Assembly (NCBI GenBank): GCA_045642445.1
Contig: JAZUIX010000064.1
Location: forward strand, 1-14,729
Length of the DNA stretch: 14,729 nucleotides
Source of the DNA: Colimorpha sp045642445
GTDB lineage: Bacteria > Bacteroidota > Bacteroidia > Bacteroidales > P3
Direction: 5' to 3'
Shown here: positions 7,129-14,729 of the stretch, one piece after another
Layout: every line of letters starts with the position of its first letter
Numbering within the stretch: the stretch's first letter is position 1
Position numbers and translations under genes: made by a program
Notes under the pieces: generated by a model
What the model was told of the DNA's origin: nothing
Databases searched by the model: none
The model's input: the letters and a program-made list of their open reading frames with translations, nothing else

Positions 7129-7629
7129 TTAATTCTGTTTGATCAAGGCCACAAGACCTGCAAATGCCACCATTACAAGCACCTGCATCATTACAGGGGT
7201 AGAGATGAGCACCACAGGGGTGAGGAGCATGGCCTTCAATGCGTAGAAGACCACCTTGCCGCCCAGCATGGCTGCGAGCATGGCTAAGAATGTGCCTTTT
7301 TTGTTCGAGCCCATTTTGGAGCCGAGCAATGCGAAGAGGGATACCACGGTGAGGTATTCGGCCCCCATGCAGAGGGCTTTGGCGGGTGCTGGCATACCCA
7401 CGATGAGCATAGACACCAAGGGTAGCAATACGGCCAGGAGGTAGGCGTTTTTCCTATCGTTCACCATCACCATGCCCAGCACCAGGAAGAGCAGCATGGG
7501 GTTGAACTGGTAAAGCGGAAGGGCTGTGAGATGGGATATGGCGGGTACGAGGCACGCCGTGGTGAGGAGGAGGATGTCGATGAGTGCGGTGCGCATCAAA
7601 GACTGTTTCTTTACATTCGTGTTGACCAT
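7129..7629 (-). CDS. small polytopic membrane protein of unknown function
   Basis: A 166-residue protein starting MVNTNVKK at 7629. An upstream in-frame start would add a basic, poorly conserved-looking leader that spans the promoter box, so it was not chosen. Five or six hydrophobic segments cover most of the length, joined by short charged loops (VNDRKNAY, GSKMGSNKKG), with the N-terminus basic. Size and layout recall the substrate-binding S components of ECF vitamin transporters, but I see no diagnostic motif, so this is only a suggestion. The IspD-family gene begins 19 nt downstream. A -7 box (TACTTTTG) lies about 22 nt upstream of the start. Confidence 0.65.
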   Translation of the reverse strand: MVNTNVKKQSLMRTALIDILLLTTACLVPAISHLTALPLYQFNPMLLFLVLGMVMVNDRKNAYLLAVLLPLVSMLIVGMPAPAKALCMGAEYLTVVSLFALLGSKMGSNKKGTFLAMLAAMLGGKVVFYALKAMLLTPVVLISTPVMMQVLVMVAFAGLVALIKQN

Positions 7630-7650
7630 AGTTTTTGTTATTTGAGATTG

Positions 7651-7658
7651 CAAAAGTA
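7651..7658 (-). promoter_or_regulatory. putative -7 box (TACTTTTG) for the membrane protein and IspD-family pair
   Basis: On the minus strand 7658-7651 reads TACTTTTG, matching TAnnTTTG, about 22 nt before the chosen ATG at 7629. No clear -33 box is found. Its place supports starting the protein at 7629 rather than at the far upstream in-frame codon. Confidence 0.5.
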
Positions 7659-7700
7659 CAAAAAATTTAGAATATAATATGAAATATCTATTTTTTTGTG

Positions 7701-7708
7701 TATTTTTG
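7701..7708 (+). promoter_or_regulatory. putative -7 box (TATTTTTG) for the AsmA/DUF748 operon
   Basis: TATTTTTG followed by CA, the same 10-mer as at 3794-3803, lies about 25 nt before the ATG at 7733. It supports 7733 over the in-frame ATG at 7679, which would be upstream of the transcription start. The divergent -7 box at 7651-7658 faces away, making 7630-7732 a divergent promoter region. Confidence 0.5.
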
Positions 7709-7732
7709 CACTCCAAAATAACAATACAAACA

Positions 7733-9769
7733 ATGAAAAAACCTCTGAAAATCACTCTTATAGTATTAGGCAGCATTATTGCTTTTGTTTTATTGATTCT
7801 GCTCTTTGTTTCCCTTTTCGGGGGCAGCATAGCCAAAAACTACGTCAACAAACACGCCGAAGATCTTATCGGTCGCAAGGCCAATATCGAACATGTGGGC
7901 ATAAATTTGTTCTCGGGTCACGTGGCGGTGAACGGTCTTTCGGTGATGGAGGACAACGGTACCGACAAGTTTGCGGGATTCGACACACTGGATGTGTCGG
8001 TGAAGATAAGCAAACTGATCGGAAAGGAGGTGTATGTGCGCCACATCACCCTGGCAGGCCTCAATGTGCAGGTGCTGCAAAACGGATCGACATTCAATTT
8101 CTCGAGCATCATCGACCATTTCAAGAAGGACACCACCGAGGTGGAGGAGGAAAAGGACACCACTCCCAGCGACTGGGTCATCAATTTGCACAACATCCGC
8201 CTCAACAGTGAGCGGCTCTATTATGCCGACCTTCAGCGCAATAGTCATTGGGGCGTGAGGGAGTTGAACCTCATCGTGCCCGATTTCTGCATCGGAGGCA
8301 AAGACAATACCGATGCAGGCCTCACGCTGGCCCTGGCCGAAGGTGGCGAACTGAAAGCCGATGCTGAGTACAACGCCGAGAGCAACGATTTCGATGTGAA
8401 GCTGAACATCACCAATTTTGCTTTGAACCAAGCCAAGCCCTACGTTGTGGATATGGCCAATATTGAGGATATCGAAGGTCGTTTGGGCATTGAAGCACAA
8501 GCCACAGGCAACCTCAGCAAGATTATGGACATGGTGGTTTCGGCCAAAGCCTCCATCGACGGGGTGAACCTGATTGACAACAGCAGCCACTCTGTGGCCT
8601 CGCTCCAACATCTGGGCGTGGATCTCAACAAACTTGTCCTCAGCCAGAATCTTTACGACATCAACAGCGTCGAGCTCAGCGGCCTCTCCGCCCGCTACGA
8701 GTTGTTTGCCGACAGCACCAACACTTTCAGCCGTCTGTTGAAGCCGAAAAAGAGCGCTCCCGACACTATCCAAGCCGAAAAACAGCCTGCCGACACAGCA
8801 AGCCAGCAGAGCAATGCCCCCATGCAGCTGCGCCTCGGACACCTGTCTTTGAGCGACATCAATTTCACCTACGCCGACCACACTATGCCCGACGATTTTG
8901 TCTTCCCCGTGACGAAAATCCGCGTTGAGGCCGACGATGTGACTTTGAACGGCAACAACAGCGCCCGCATTTTCGCCGGCCTCCCCAATGGTGGAACAGC
9001 CATGATAAACTGGAGCGGCAACATCAGCGATTGGAAGAGCAACCAGTCGCTGCGTCTCAACATCAAGAACCTCCACCTCACCGACCTCAGCCCTTACATG
9101 GTGGCTTACCTTGGACAGCCTTTCACCGACGGCATCTTCAGCTTTACCAGCTACAACACCATCCGCAACAGCAACCTCGACGGCAAGAACCGCATAGATA
9201 TCTACAAACCCACCGTGGGTGAGCGCCGCAAGGATGTCAAAGATGCCAAACACCTGCCCATCAAAGCCGCCCTGTATATCCTTAAAGACAAGGACGACAA
9301 GGTGATATTGGATGTGCCCATTGCAGGCAATATCGACAATCCCGAGTTCAACTATATGAAACTGGTGTGGAAGACCCTCGGCAACCTGCTTGTAAAAGTG
9401 GCCACTTCACCGGCTCGAGCTTTGGGCGACCTCTTCCATGGCGACAGCGATGAGGTGTTCATCACAATAGACCCCACGGAGGCCGATTTCACTTCCGAAC
9501 AATATTATCAGATCGACAAAGTGGCCGATATGGCCAAGTTGGATGAAACGGTTATAGTGAACCTCGAACTGCAAACCAAGCCTTCGGAAGACTCTGTTAT
9601 CGTTGCCAACAACAACCGCCGCAACAGGATTTTGCAGCACCACCTGACCGAGATGGGCATTCCTGCCGAGCAAGTGATAATCACCTCAGCCACCCCCAAC
9701 GCCGACCTCAAGAAGGAAGGCTATGCAGTAACCACCAGTGTGAAAGGTTTTGAAAATGAGAATCAATAG
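7733..9769 (+). CDS. AsmA-like / DUF748 domain membrane-anchored protein
   Basis: A 678-residue protein beginning MKKPLKITLIVLG with one N-terminal membrane anchor (about residues 6-30); the rest should be periplasmic. The next segment (NYVNKHAEDLIGRKANIEHVG) is the usual start of AsmA-family domains, which belong to bridge-like lipid-transport or outer-membrane-homeostasis proteins. The clearest DUF748 signature is residues 508-566: LPIKAALYILKDKDDKV, then DVPIAGNIDNPEF and a WKTLGNLL...TSPARALG stretch. The last 90 residues (NNRRNRILQHHLTEMGIP) resemble the OmpA-like tail of DUF748 proteins. A Lys/Pro/Ala/Gln-rich linker is near residue 345. The start is chosen for the membrane anchor and the upstream -7 box. 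It is the first gene of an operon; the C10 protease gene overlaps its 3' end by 14 nt. Confidence 0.82.
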   Translation: MKKPLKITLIVLGSIIAFVLLILLFVSLFGGSIAKNYVNKHAEDLIGRKANIEHVGINLFSGHVAVNGLSVMEDNGTDKFAGFDTLDVSVKISKLIGKEVYVRHITLAGLNVQVLQNGSTFNFSSIIDHFKKDTTEVEEEKDTTPSDWVINLHNIRLNSERLYYADLQRNSHWGVRELNLIVPDFCIGGKDNTDAGLTLALAEGGELKADAEYNAESNDFDVKLNITNFALNQAKPYVVDMANIEDIEGRLGIEAQATGNLSKIMDMVVSAKASIDGVNLIDNSSHSVASLQHLGVDLNKLVLSQNLYDINSVELSGLSARYELFADSTNTFSRLLKPKKSAPDTIQAEKQPADTASQQSNAPMQLRLGHLSLSDINFTYADHTMPDDFVFPVTKIRVEADDVTLNGNNSARIFAGLPNGGTAMINWSGNISDWKSNQSLRLNIKNLHLTDLSPYMVAYLGQPFTDGIFSFTSYNTIRNSNLDGKNRIDIYKPTVGERRKDVKDAKHLPIKAALYILKDKDDKVILDVPIAGNIDNPEFNYMKLVWKTLGNLLVKVATSPARALGDLFHGDSDEVFITIDPTEADFTSEQYYQIDKVADMAKLDETVIVNLELQTKPSEDSVIVANNNRRNRILQHHLTEMGIPAEQVIITSATPNADLKKEGYAVTTSVKGFENENQ

Positions 9770-12719
9770 TTTTTTGAGTCGCCATCGTTGCCACATTGTT
9801 TTGGCTTTGTTGCTTTGCTCTTTTGCGGCAAACGCACAAGATTATTATGACCAAGCCCGCAATTTTGCCATAGGGCTGACCAACGACAAGAATGTGACCA
9901 TCTCCCCTGTGTCCATCAAAGGGCTCAGCAACATTCATGTCTACAACATCCTTGGCGGAGGTTTCGTCATCTCGTGCGACGATAGCCGCACCCTCCCCAT
10001 CCTCGGCTATTCCCGACAGGGCGCCATCGATGCTGACAATATGCCCGACAATATGCGCTTTTGGCTCAGCGAATACCAAAATCAGATAAACCAATTGGGC
10101 AATATCACCCTCAAGGAACTCGAAGCCAACTATACGGCAGAACCGAAACCCGCATATCCCGACAGTGTGGCTCCACTGCTGGTCACAGAGTGGAACCAAT
10201 ACAGATACGGCTACAACAGCCTTGTACCCTACGACAGCATCATGGCCGCCGATACCAATATGGCACGATTCGAAGGTCGCCCTACGGTTGGTTGTGGAGC
10301 TCTTGCTATGGGTCAAATCATGCGTTATTGGCAGTTTCCCGAACATGGTGTGGGCAGCCACAGCTATAATCTCGAAGACGAGTATGATTGTTGGCGATAT
10401 GGCACTGTGTCGGCCGATTTCGCCAATGCCACATACGATTACGCCAATATGCCTTACCAACTGAATACAAGCAGCTCTCCCGCCGAGATTGAGGCCGTGG
10501 CCACATTGCTCTTCCACTGCGGCGTGGCGTGCGACATGAGGTACAACTCAGATTGCCAAGGTTCTTCTGGCACAAATGCTGCTTACTCCCTCAACGGTTT
10601 CCAGCGTTATTTCCATTACAACAGCGAGAGTCAAGCCGCCATGCAAAGCTGGTACAGCAACAATGCGTGGATTAATGCGCTAAAAAACGACTTGTCGAAA
10701 GCCCAACCTATTTTCTACACAGGACAATCATATAATGATCCTTCGGAAGGCATCGTCGCTTCTGGCCACGCCTTTGTGTTCGACGGCTACGACACCAACG
10801 ATTTCTTCCATGTCAACTGGGGATGGCAGGGGTCTTGTAATGGCTATTTCTCCATTTCTGTGCTCCGTCCTTTGACCCAATATAATTTCATTCAACTGCA
10901 AACCGCCATCCTGAATCTGAAGCCCGAGCGCAACAAGCTCCCCAACCTGGTCATGGCCTCTGATCTCGAACTCGACCACAAGAACTTCCGCTCCGACCAG
11001 CATGTTTCCGGCACCTACAGCATCACAAATATCGGTGATACCGTTGGGTCAATGTTCTTCGGCGTTAATATCTATGGTACTAATAACAATAGTTATTATG
11101 GATGTGTCGATGGACGACGCATAACTCTTGAACCCGGCGACACAATCCTCTGTCCTTTCAGTTACAATCTGGGGCTCGGAAACGGCAGTTATATGGCTCT
11201 CATGCAGTATTCCCAAGACTCGTTCTATGCGGGCATCCCCGATGATGTGACCATGTATTATGCCGACCCCGAACACAACAATCAGGTTAATTTCAACGTT
11301 ACAAACAACAGCAATTATTACAACCTGGCTTTCTTCGTCCGCTTTGCCGATGATGAGGAAATTTCTGCCTCTTTCTCCGACATCAACAATATGTTCAACG
11401 GCTACGAACAACCCAATAGTGTTGCCAACTATATCCGTGTGATGTCTTCGGAGAAGATGCTTTTCCCCACCATTTTCCATAATGCTCAACGCCAAGGCGA
11501 CCAAATCATCTCCTTCGCCGACGCTAAGCCCCGAGGCTATTACATGCCCTATAGCGAGAGCAACACCGAGGGTTACAATTCTATAGAAGAAGCAACTGAA
11601 CGTGAGAATAATCTTGTTTTTCGCATAGCTCAATTCATCAACACCATCAGTACTGGCAGAGAATCTTTCGATGGTGACAATGATGGCACAGTTGACCACA
11701 TCACACTTATTATCAAAGGCGACACAAGCGAAGGTTCCATTCTTTTGCCCCATACGCGCCACCTCTCCGACCTCAATATCCATATAAACAACCAATTGGC
11801 CAATACTTGCTCTTTCGCTTTCGAAGGTTCTGAGAACACCTTTACCGAACAAATATTGAGCCAAAATGCATGTCACGCGCTGGGTCTTCCCGACCTTTTC
11901 CATCATACCAACTATACTTCTGTCTCTCCTGTAGGTCCGTATGATCTTATGGCTGAAGGCTATGCCAATATCTCTGCCATCTACAAACACAAAGTGCTCG
12001 ACATTATTGAGAGCCCCATCCAAATCACTCATGACGGCACATACACCATCGGTGCAGCCGACCAACTGTATTATATCAAATCCTCTATCGACACCAACCA
12101 ATGGTTCACTATTGAATACCGCAATAGCGACAACCCTATTGAGCATTCTTTGCCCTATTCGGGAATCTTGATGGGGCGCTGGGTCGACACTCTCGACCTC
12201 ACTCTCGGAAACACTTTGTTCGACAATACCAACATTCCTAACGCCTACTGGATTTTCCGTCCCAACAGTACCAACGACACCGTGGAAGGCGACCTCGACA
12301 ACGCACTTTTCTGTGCACAAAAGAATCGTACAGTTTTTGGCCCCAACACCAATCCTCAACCCTATCTCACAAACGGCACCCCCGAACATAGTTTTGTGAT
12401 CTACGACATCCAAGAAAATGGTGCCAGCTGCACTTTCTCGGTAAGTTTTTTGCACGAGGGAATCACAGGAACGAATGAGAGCCATGCTCAAGTTCTCGTT
12501 TACCCCAACCCTGCAACACATGGCGCTGCTATCACTATCAACGCTCCTTCAGTAAACACACAACTGACCATTTTCGACAACCTCGGTCGTATCGTACTGC
12601 GTCAAGAACTCTCCTCCTCACAACAACAAATCAACACCTCCACTCTTGCTCACGGCATCTACACCTTGCAAATCTCCGACGGTATAAATATTCACACTCA
12701 AAAAGTAATCATCAAATAG
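9756..12719 (+). CDS. secreted C10 (streptopain-like) cysteine protease fused to degenerate M6-like domain, T9SS type A sorting tail
   Basis: A 987-residue protein. The ATG at 9756 is preferred over the TTG two codons upstream; GTGAAAGG 10-17 nt earlier may be the ribosome site. A signal peptide (VLALLLCSFAANAQ) is followed by a pro-like region (about 25-130) resembling the streptopain inhibitor/pro fold. The C10 domain shows the nucleophile in VGCGALAMGQIM (Cys180), the base in SGHAFVFDGY (His338), and HVNWGWQGSCNGYF (352-365). Residues about 522-750 look like an M6 (immune inhibitor A type) domain, with DGDNDGTVDH (639-648) and HALGLPDLF, but the zinc motif HExxH reads QNACH (703-707), so this domain is probably inactive. 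The last 75 residues (VLVYPNPA from 913, ending QKVIIK) are a type A sorting domain. It overlaps the DUF748 gene by 14 nt and precedes a DjlA-like gene by 3 nt. Confidence 0.87.
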   Translation: MRINSFLSRHRCHIVLALLLCSFAANAQDYYDQARNFAIGLTNDKNVTISPVSIKGLSNIHVYNILGGGFVISCDDSRTLPILGYSRQGAIDADNMPDNMRFWLSEYQNQINQLGNITLKELEANYTAEPKPAYPDSVAPLLVTEWNQYRYGYNSLVPYDSIMAADTNMARFEGRPTVGCGALAMGQIMRYWQFPEHGVGSHSYNLEDEYDCWRYGTVSADFANATYDYANMPYQLNTSSSPAEIEAVATLLFHCGVACDMRYNSDCQGSSGTNAAYSLNGFQRYFHYNSESQAAMQSWYSNNAWINALKNDLSKAQPIFYTGQSYNDPSEGIVASGHAFVFDGYDTNDFFHVNWGWQGSCNGYFSISVLRPLTQYNFIQLQTAILNLKPERNKLPNLVMASDLELDHKNFRSDQHVSGTYSITNIGDTVGSMFFGVNIYGTNNNSYYGCVDGRRITLEPGDTILCPFSYNLGLGNGSYMALMQYSQDSFYAGIPDDVTMYYADPEHNNQVNFNVTNNSNYYNLAFFVRFADDEEISASFSDINNMFNGYEQPNSVANYIRVMSSEKMLFPTIFHNAQRQGDQIISFADAKPRGYYMPYSESNTEGYNSIEEATERENNLVFRIAQFINTISTGRESFDGDNDGTVDHITLIIKGDTSEGSILLPHTRHLSDLNIHINNQLANTCSFAFEGSENTFTEQILSQNACHALGLPDLFHHTNYTSVSPVGPYDLMAEGYANISAIYKHKVLDIIESPIQITHDGTYTIGAADQLYYIKSSIDTNQWFTIEYRNSDNPIEHSLPYSGILMGRWVDTLDLTLGNTLFDNTNIPNAYWIFRPNSTNDTVEGDLDNALFCAQKNRTVFGPNTNPQPYLTNGTPEHSFVIYDIQENGASCTFSVSFLHEGITGTNESHAQVLVYPNPATHGAAITINAPSVNTQLTIFDNLGRIVLRQELSSSQQQINTSTLAHGIYTLQISDGINIHTQKVIIK

Positions 12720-12722
12720 CAA

Positions 12723-13565
12723 ATGGGAACATTTTTGAAAATACTCTTTGCCACACTTGGATGGGCCAAATTCGGTCCTCTGGGGGCTTTGTTAGGATAC
12801 TTCTTGGGCAGTGCTATAAGCCCTAACAAAATCGGCAAAACGGAATACCGTATCGGTGATGACGGTCAGGTACACCATCGTGGCCCTTTCCGCAACAACG
12901 GCACACAGGACGACATCAATGTGGCCCTTCTCGTGCTCATTGCTGCTGTCATGCGTGCGGATGGTGAGGTTCGCAAATCCGAGTTGGATTACGTTAAAAA
13001 GTTCCTTCTCAACAACTACGGAGAGGAACGTGGCAAACAATATCTCGCCATGCTCCGCGACCTTGTCAAACCTCAAACAAACATCGACATTGTAGGTATT
13101 TGCCAACAAATCAAAGTAAATACCGATTACACGACCCGATATCACATGGTCGACTTCCTCTTTGGTCTTGCTACCGCCGATGGGTTTTACTCACAGGAAG
13201 AGAACAATGTGTTGAAAGAGATTGCCAATTGGCTCGGCATCAATAGTCGCGACTATGTGTCCATGTTTACCCGCCATGTCAATGGTGGTTCCCATCGTGG
13301 GAATTATCAATCTGGACAATCCAATTATTCTGGAGGTTCCAGTTACTCAAGACCCTCTTACAAAGAAGACCCTTATCAGGTCTTAGGTATCTCCAGCAGT
13401 GCCACCGATGACGAGGTCAAGAAAGCCTATCGTCGTTTGGCAATGAAATACCACCCCGACAAAGTGGAAAGTATGGGCGAAGAGGTGAAAAAGAACGCCG
13501 AAGCCCAATTCCGCAAAATTAACGAAGCCTACGAGCAGATCAAAGCCGCCCGAGGCATGAAATAA
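12723..13565 (+). CDS. DjlA-like co-chaperone: TerB domain plus C-terminal J domain
   Basis: A 280-residue protein. The N-terminus is hydrophobic and glycine-rich (GPLGALLGYFLGSAI), like the membrane anchor of DjlA proteins. Residues about 65-185 form a TerB-like helical domain with the two acidic signatures MRADGEVRKSE and TADGFYSQEEN. A Gly/Ser/Tyr linker (about 188-213) leads to a J domain at 216-280 with its HPD motif at 244-246, which would stimulate the ATPase of a DnaK partner. The J domain sits at the extreme C-terminus and the anchor at the N-terminus, as in DjlA. It starts 3 nt after the protease stop, with no Shine-Dalgarno sequence visible, so it is probably co-transcribed. Its stop is 10 bp from that of the convergent ATP-grasp gene. 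Confidence 0.88.
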   Translation: MGTFLKILFATLGWAKFGPLGALLGYFLGSAISPNKIGKTEYRIGDDGQVHHRGPFRNNGTQDDINVALLVLIAAVMRADGEVRKSELDYVKKFLLNNYGEERGKQYLAMLRDLVKPQTNIDIVGICQQIKVNTDYTTRYHMVDFLFGLATADGFYSQEENNVLKEIANWLGINSRDYVSMFTRHVNGGSHRGNYQSGQSNYSGGSSYSRPSYKEDPYQVLGISSSATDDEVKKAYRRLAMKYHPDKVESMGEEVKKNAEAQFRKINEAYEQIKAARGMK

Positions 13566-13575
13566 CTAATTTCAA

Positions 13576-14550
13576 CTACTGTTGTTTTAAAGATTGATAG
13601 GCTTCCAAGAACTCTTGTCGCAGTCCTCGACCCAATGTGAGTTGTTGGGCGATGAACTCACCTTTATTAGCCTCCACCAACACCCAACCATTATTTGTCA
13701 ATGCCAAGTCCCAACCGATATAGGCGACTTTTGACAACCGTTGGGCCATCGTTGTGGTCATTTCTACCAATTCTGACCAACGCGGTATCTGCACACTCTG
13801 ATACCTCATTCCACTATCGGGATGTGATGTGTATCGACACCCCTGCTCATCGTATGCATCAGTAATAATTGCACCTGTTTCCGTATCTATACTGGCAAAC
13901 AGGCCTCCTTGAGCACCATTGTCTACAAAACTTCCTAATCGTCCTGTACGCAGAAATGCGGTAAAACCACGCACCTGTCCTTTATATTGCAAAGTATTCA
14001 TCCTTATCGTATTAACAGAATCGCTCCATCGTGACATTTCCTCTGCTTGAATGATTCGCTCCTCCACAATATAACGTCGCTTCGATGTTTTTAACACTTC
14101 ATAATGCGACTTCCACCCCTCTGACGAGTTTGCTGTAAGCAGTTGCACACCTCTTCCCGCACATTCGTCTACGGGTTTCGCTACGACCTCACCCAAAGCT
14201 GATGCAAAGTCTGTAAACTCTGACACAGACGTATCACCATCAAACAGCATAAATGACCTGCGATAGAAATCGGAGAAATATTGTGCCGTGCGATATTTGT
14301 CCATCACGACAGCCTGCTCCGAGGCCGCATTTATCTTTCGGCAAATCTTGTTTCGTACCGCATCAGTAAGATATGCGCGCCTCTCCGCATCACTCTTGTG
14401 GGCAAAATCATACAGTTTGTACTCTTCATAATATGTACCATGCAGGAGTGTCTCATGACACATATCTATGTCACCACCTGCCCGTTGCAAGTATTTTTGA
14501 TACCGACGAGGCAGCAAAAGCCGATATAAAGCGATGTAAGGATTGACCAT
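13576..14550 (-). CDS. sugar-transfer-associated ATP-grasp protein
   Basis: A 324-residue cytoplasmic protein matching the sugar-transfer-associated ATP-grasp family. Visible elements are the central VVAKPVDECAGRGV (Lys125, probable ATP contact, next to a glycine-rich loop), SVNTIRMNTL, the FVDNGAQGGLFASID segment, and GWDLALTNNGWVLVEANKGE near the C-terminus (279-298), where Glu293 and Asn295 would bind metal. ATP-grasp enzymes ligate a carboxylate to an amine or thiol through an acyl phosphate, and this family tends to occur in polysaccharide loci. The substrate is unknown. The gene is convergent with the DjlA-like gene (10-bp gap, no terminator visible). No TAnnTTTG box is seen upstream before the window edge. 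Confidence 0.83.
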   Translation of the reverse strand: MVNPYIALYRLLLPRRYQKYLQRAGGDIDMCHETLLHGTYYEEYKLYDFAHKSDAERRAYLTDAVRNKICRKINAASEQAVVMDKYRTAQYFSDFYRRSFMLFDGDTSVSEFTDFASALGEVVAKPVDECAGRGVQLLTANSSEGWKSHYEVLKTSKRRYIVEERIIQAEEMSRWSDSVNTIRMNTLQYKGQVRGFTAFLRTGRLGSFVDNGAQGGLFASIDTETGAIITDAYDEQGCRYTSHPDSGMRYQSVQIPRWSELVEMTTTMAQRLSKVAYIGWDLALTNNGWVLVEANKGEFIAQQLTLGRGLRQEFLEAYQSLKQQ

Positions 14551-14729
14551 ATTAGGTGGGTTCTATAAATTGATTTCTTGGGATTTTGAGTTGGTTTTGG
14601 AACAGATTGCTGAGCGGAACGAGATGAAGAGTTCCAGTGGAACTCGATAGCGTTCTGCGAAGCAGATTCCGCACGGAGTAAGGAAAGCGGAGAATCCGCG
14701 GGCTACATGACCGAGTGACAAACAGCAAG
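14551..14729. other. right-edge region without a convincing gene; three compact hairpins
   Basis: I find no supported gene here. On the minus strand two frames are open for over 50 codons up to stops near 14552-14566, but both run through palindromes and neither looks like protein. Three inverted repeats are present: GAGTTCCA-G-TGGAACTC (14629-14645), TCTGC-GAA-GCAGA (14654-14666) and GCGGA-GAA-TCCGC (14687-14699). Three within about 70 bp suggests an intergenic repeat element, possibly continuing to the right. Confidence 0.45.

Noticed and set aside
6405..7142. 245-codon plus-strand frame opposite the IspD-family gene
   Set aside because: It is antisense to a gene with clear nucleotidyltransferase motifs; its own product has none.
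7790..9253. 487-codon minus-strand open frame
   Set aside because: It is fully antisense to the AsmA/DUF748 gene, whose translation shows a membrane anchor and family motifs. The antisense product is a Val/Gly/His/Ala-rich shadow caused by codon bias.
11049..12521. 490-codon minus-strand open frame
   Set aside because: It is antisense to the protease gene, with no motifs and shadow-type composition.
14551..14729. 3' end of a minus-strand gene entering from the right
   Set aside because: Two overlapping frames are open equally long and both cross three palindromes. The peptides have no recognisable composition or motif, so a repeat element is the simpler reading.

Overview
The window looks like chromosomal DNA of a Bacteroidota member, most likely order Bacteroidales. 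Two secreted proteins end in the two kinds of type IX secretion (T9SS) sorting domain. Promoter -7 boxes fit the Bacteroidota TAnnTTTG pattern, and Shine-Dalgarno sequences are mostly absent. The genus cannot be fixed from the sequence.

Region 1 (1-3616, minus strand) is a tight four-gene operon, AT-rich. In transcription order it encodes an asparagine-synthase-like PP-loop enzyme without a glutaminase domain, a DUF362 protein, a TagD-type glycerol-3-phosphate cytidylyltransferase, and a CDP-glycerol glycerophosphotransferase-family protein that runs off the left edge. Junctions are 4-nt overlaps or a 2-nt gap. TagD makes CDP-glycerol and the last enzyme would use it, so the operon probably adds glycerol phosphate to a capsule, O-antigen or other surface glycan. 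The first two genes have no assigned role.

Region 2 (3617-6410) starts with an AT-rich divergent promoter region. It is followed by a large secreted protein with an IgGFc-binding-protein-like head, a PKD-like domain, three short repeats and a type B (gliding-associated) C-terminal domain. Base composition changes inside this gene near 5100. Between it and the convergent IspD-family gene lies an unusual intergenic region: a 14-bp palindrome and a roughly 125-bp hairpin built from 11-bp TTCCGATAT-type units.

Region 3 (6408-7629, minus) holds a small polytopic membrane protein and an IspD/TarI-family cytidylyltransferase, 19 nt apart.

Region 4 (7733-13565, plus) is a three-gene run: an inner-membrane-anchored AsmA/DUF748 protein, a 987-residue T9SS type A cargo combining a C10 (streptopain-like) cysteine protease with a degenerate M6-type metalloprotease domain, and a DjlA-like TerB plus J-domain co-chaperone. 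The first pair overlaps by 14 nt and the second is 3 nt apart. The theme is envelope and secretion.

Region 5 (13576-14729) carries a convergent sugar-transfer-associated ATP-grasp gene on the minus strand. It is followed to the right by a short stretch with three compact hairpins and no convincing gene.

The most unusual items are the C10 protease fused to an M6-like domain whose HExxH motif reads QNACH, and the 11-bp-periodic hairpin at 6244-6368.
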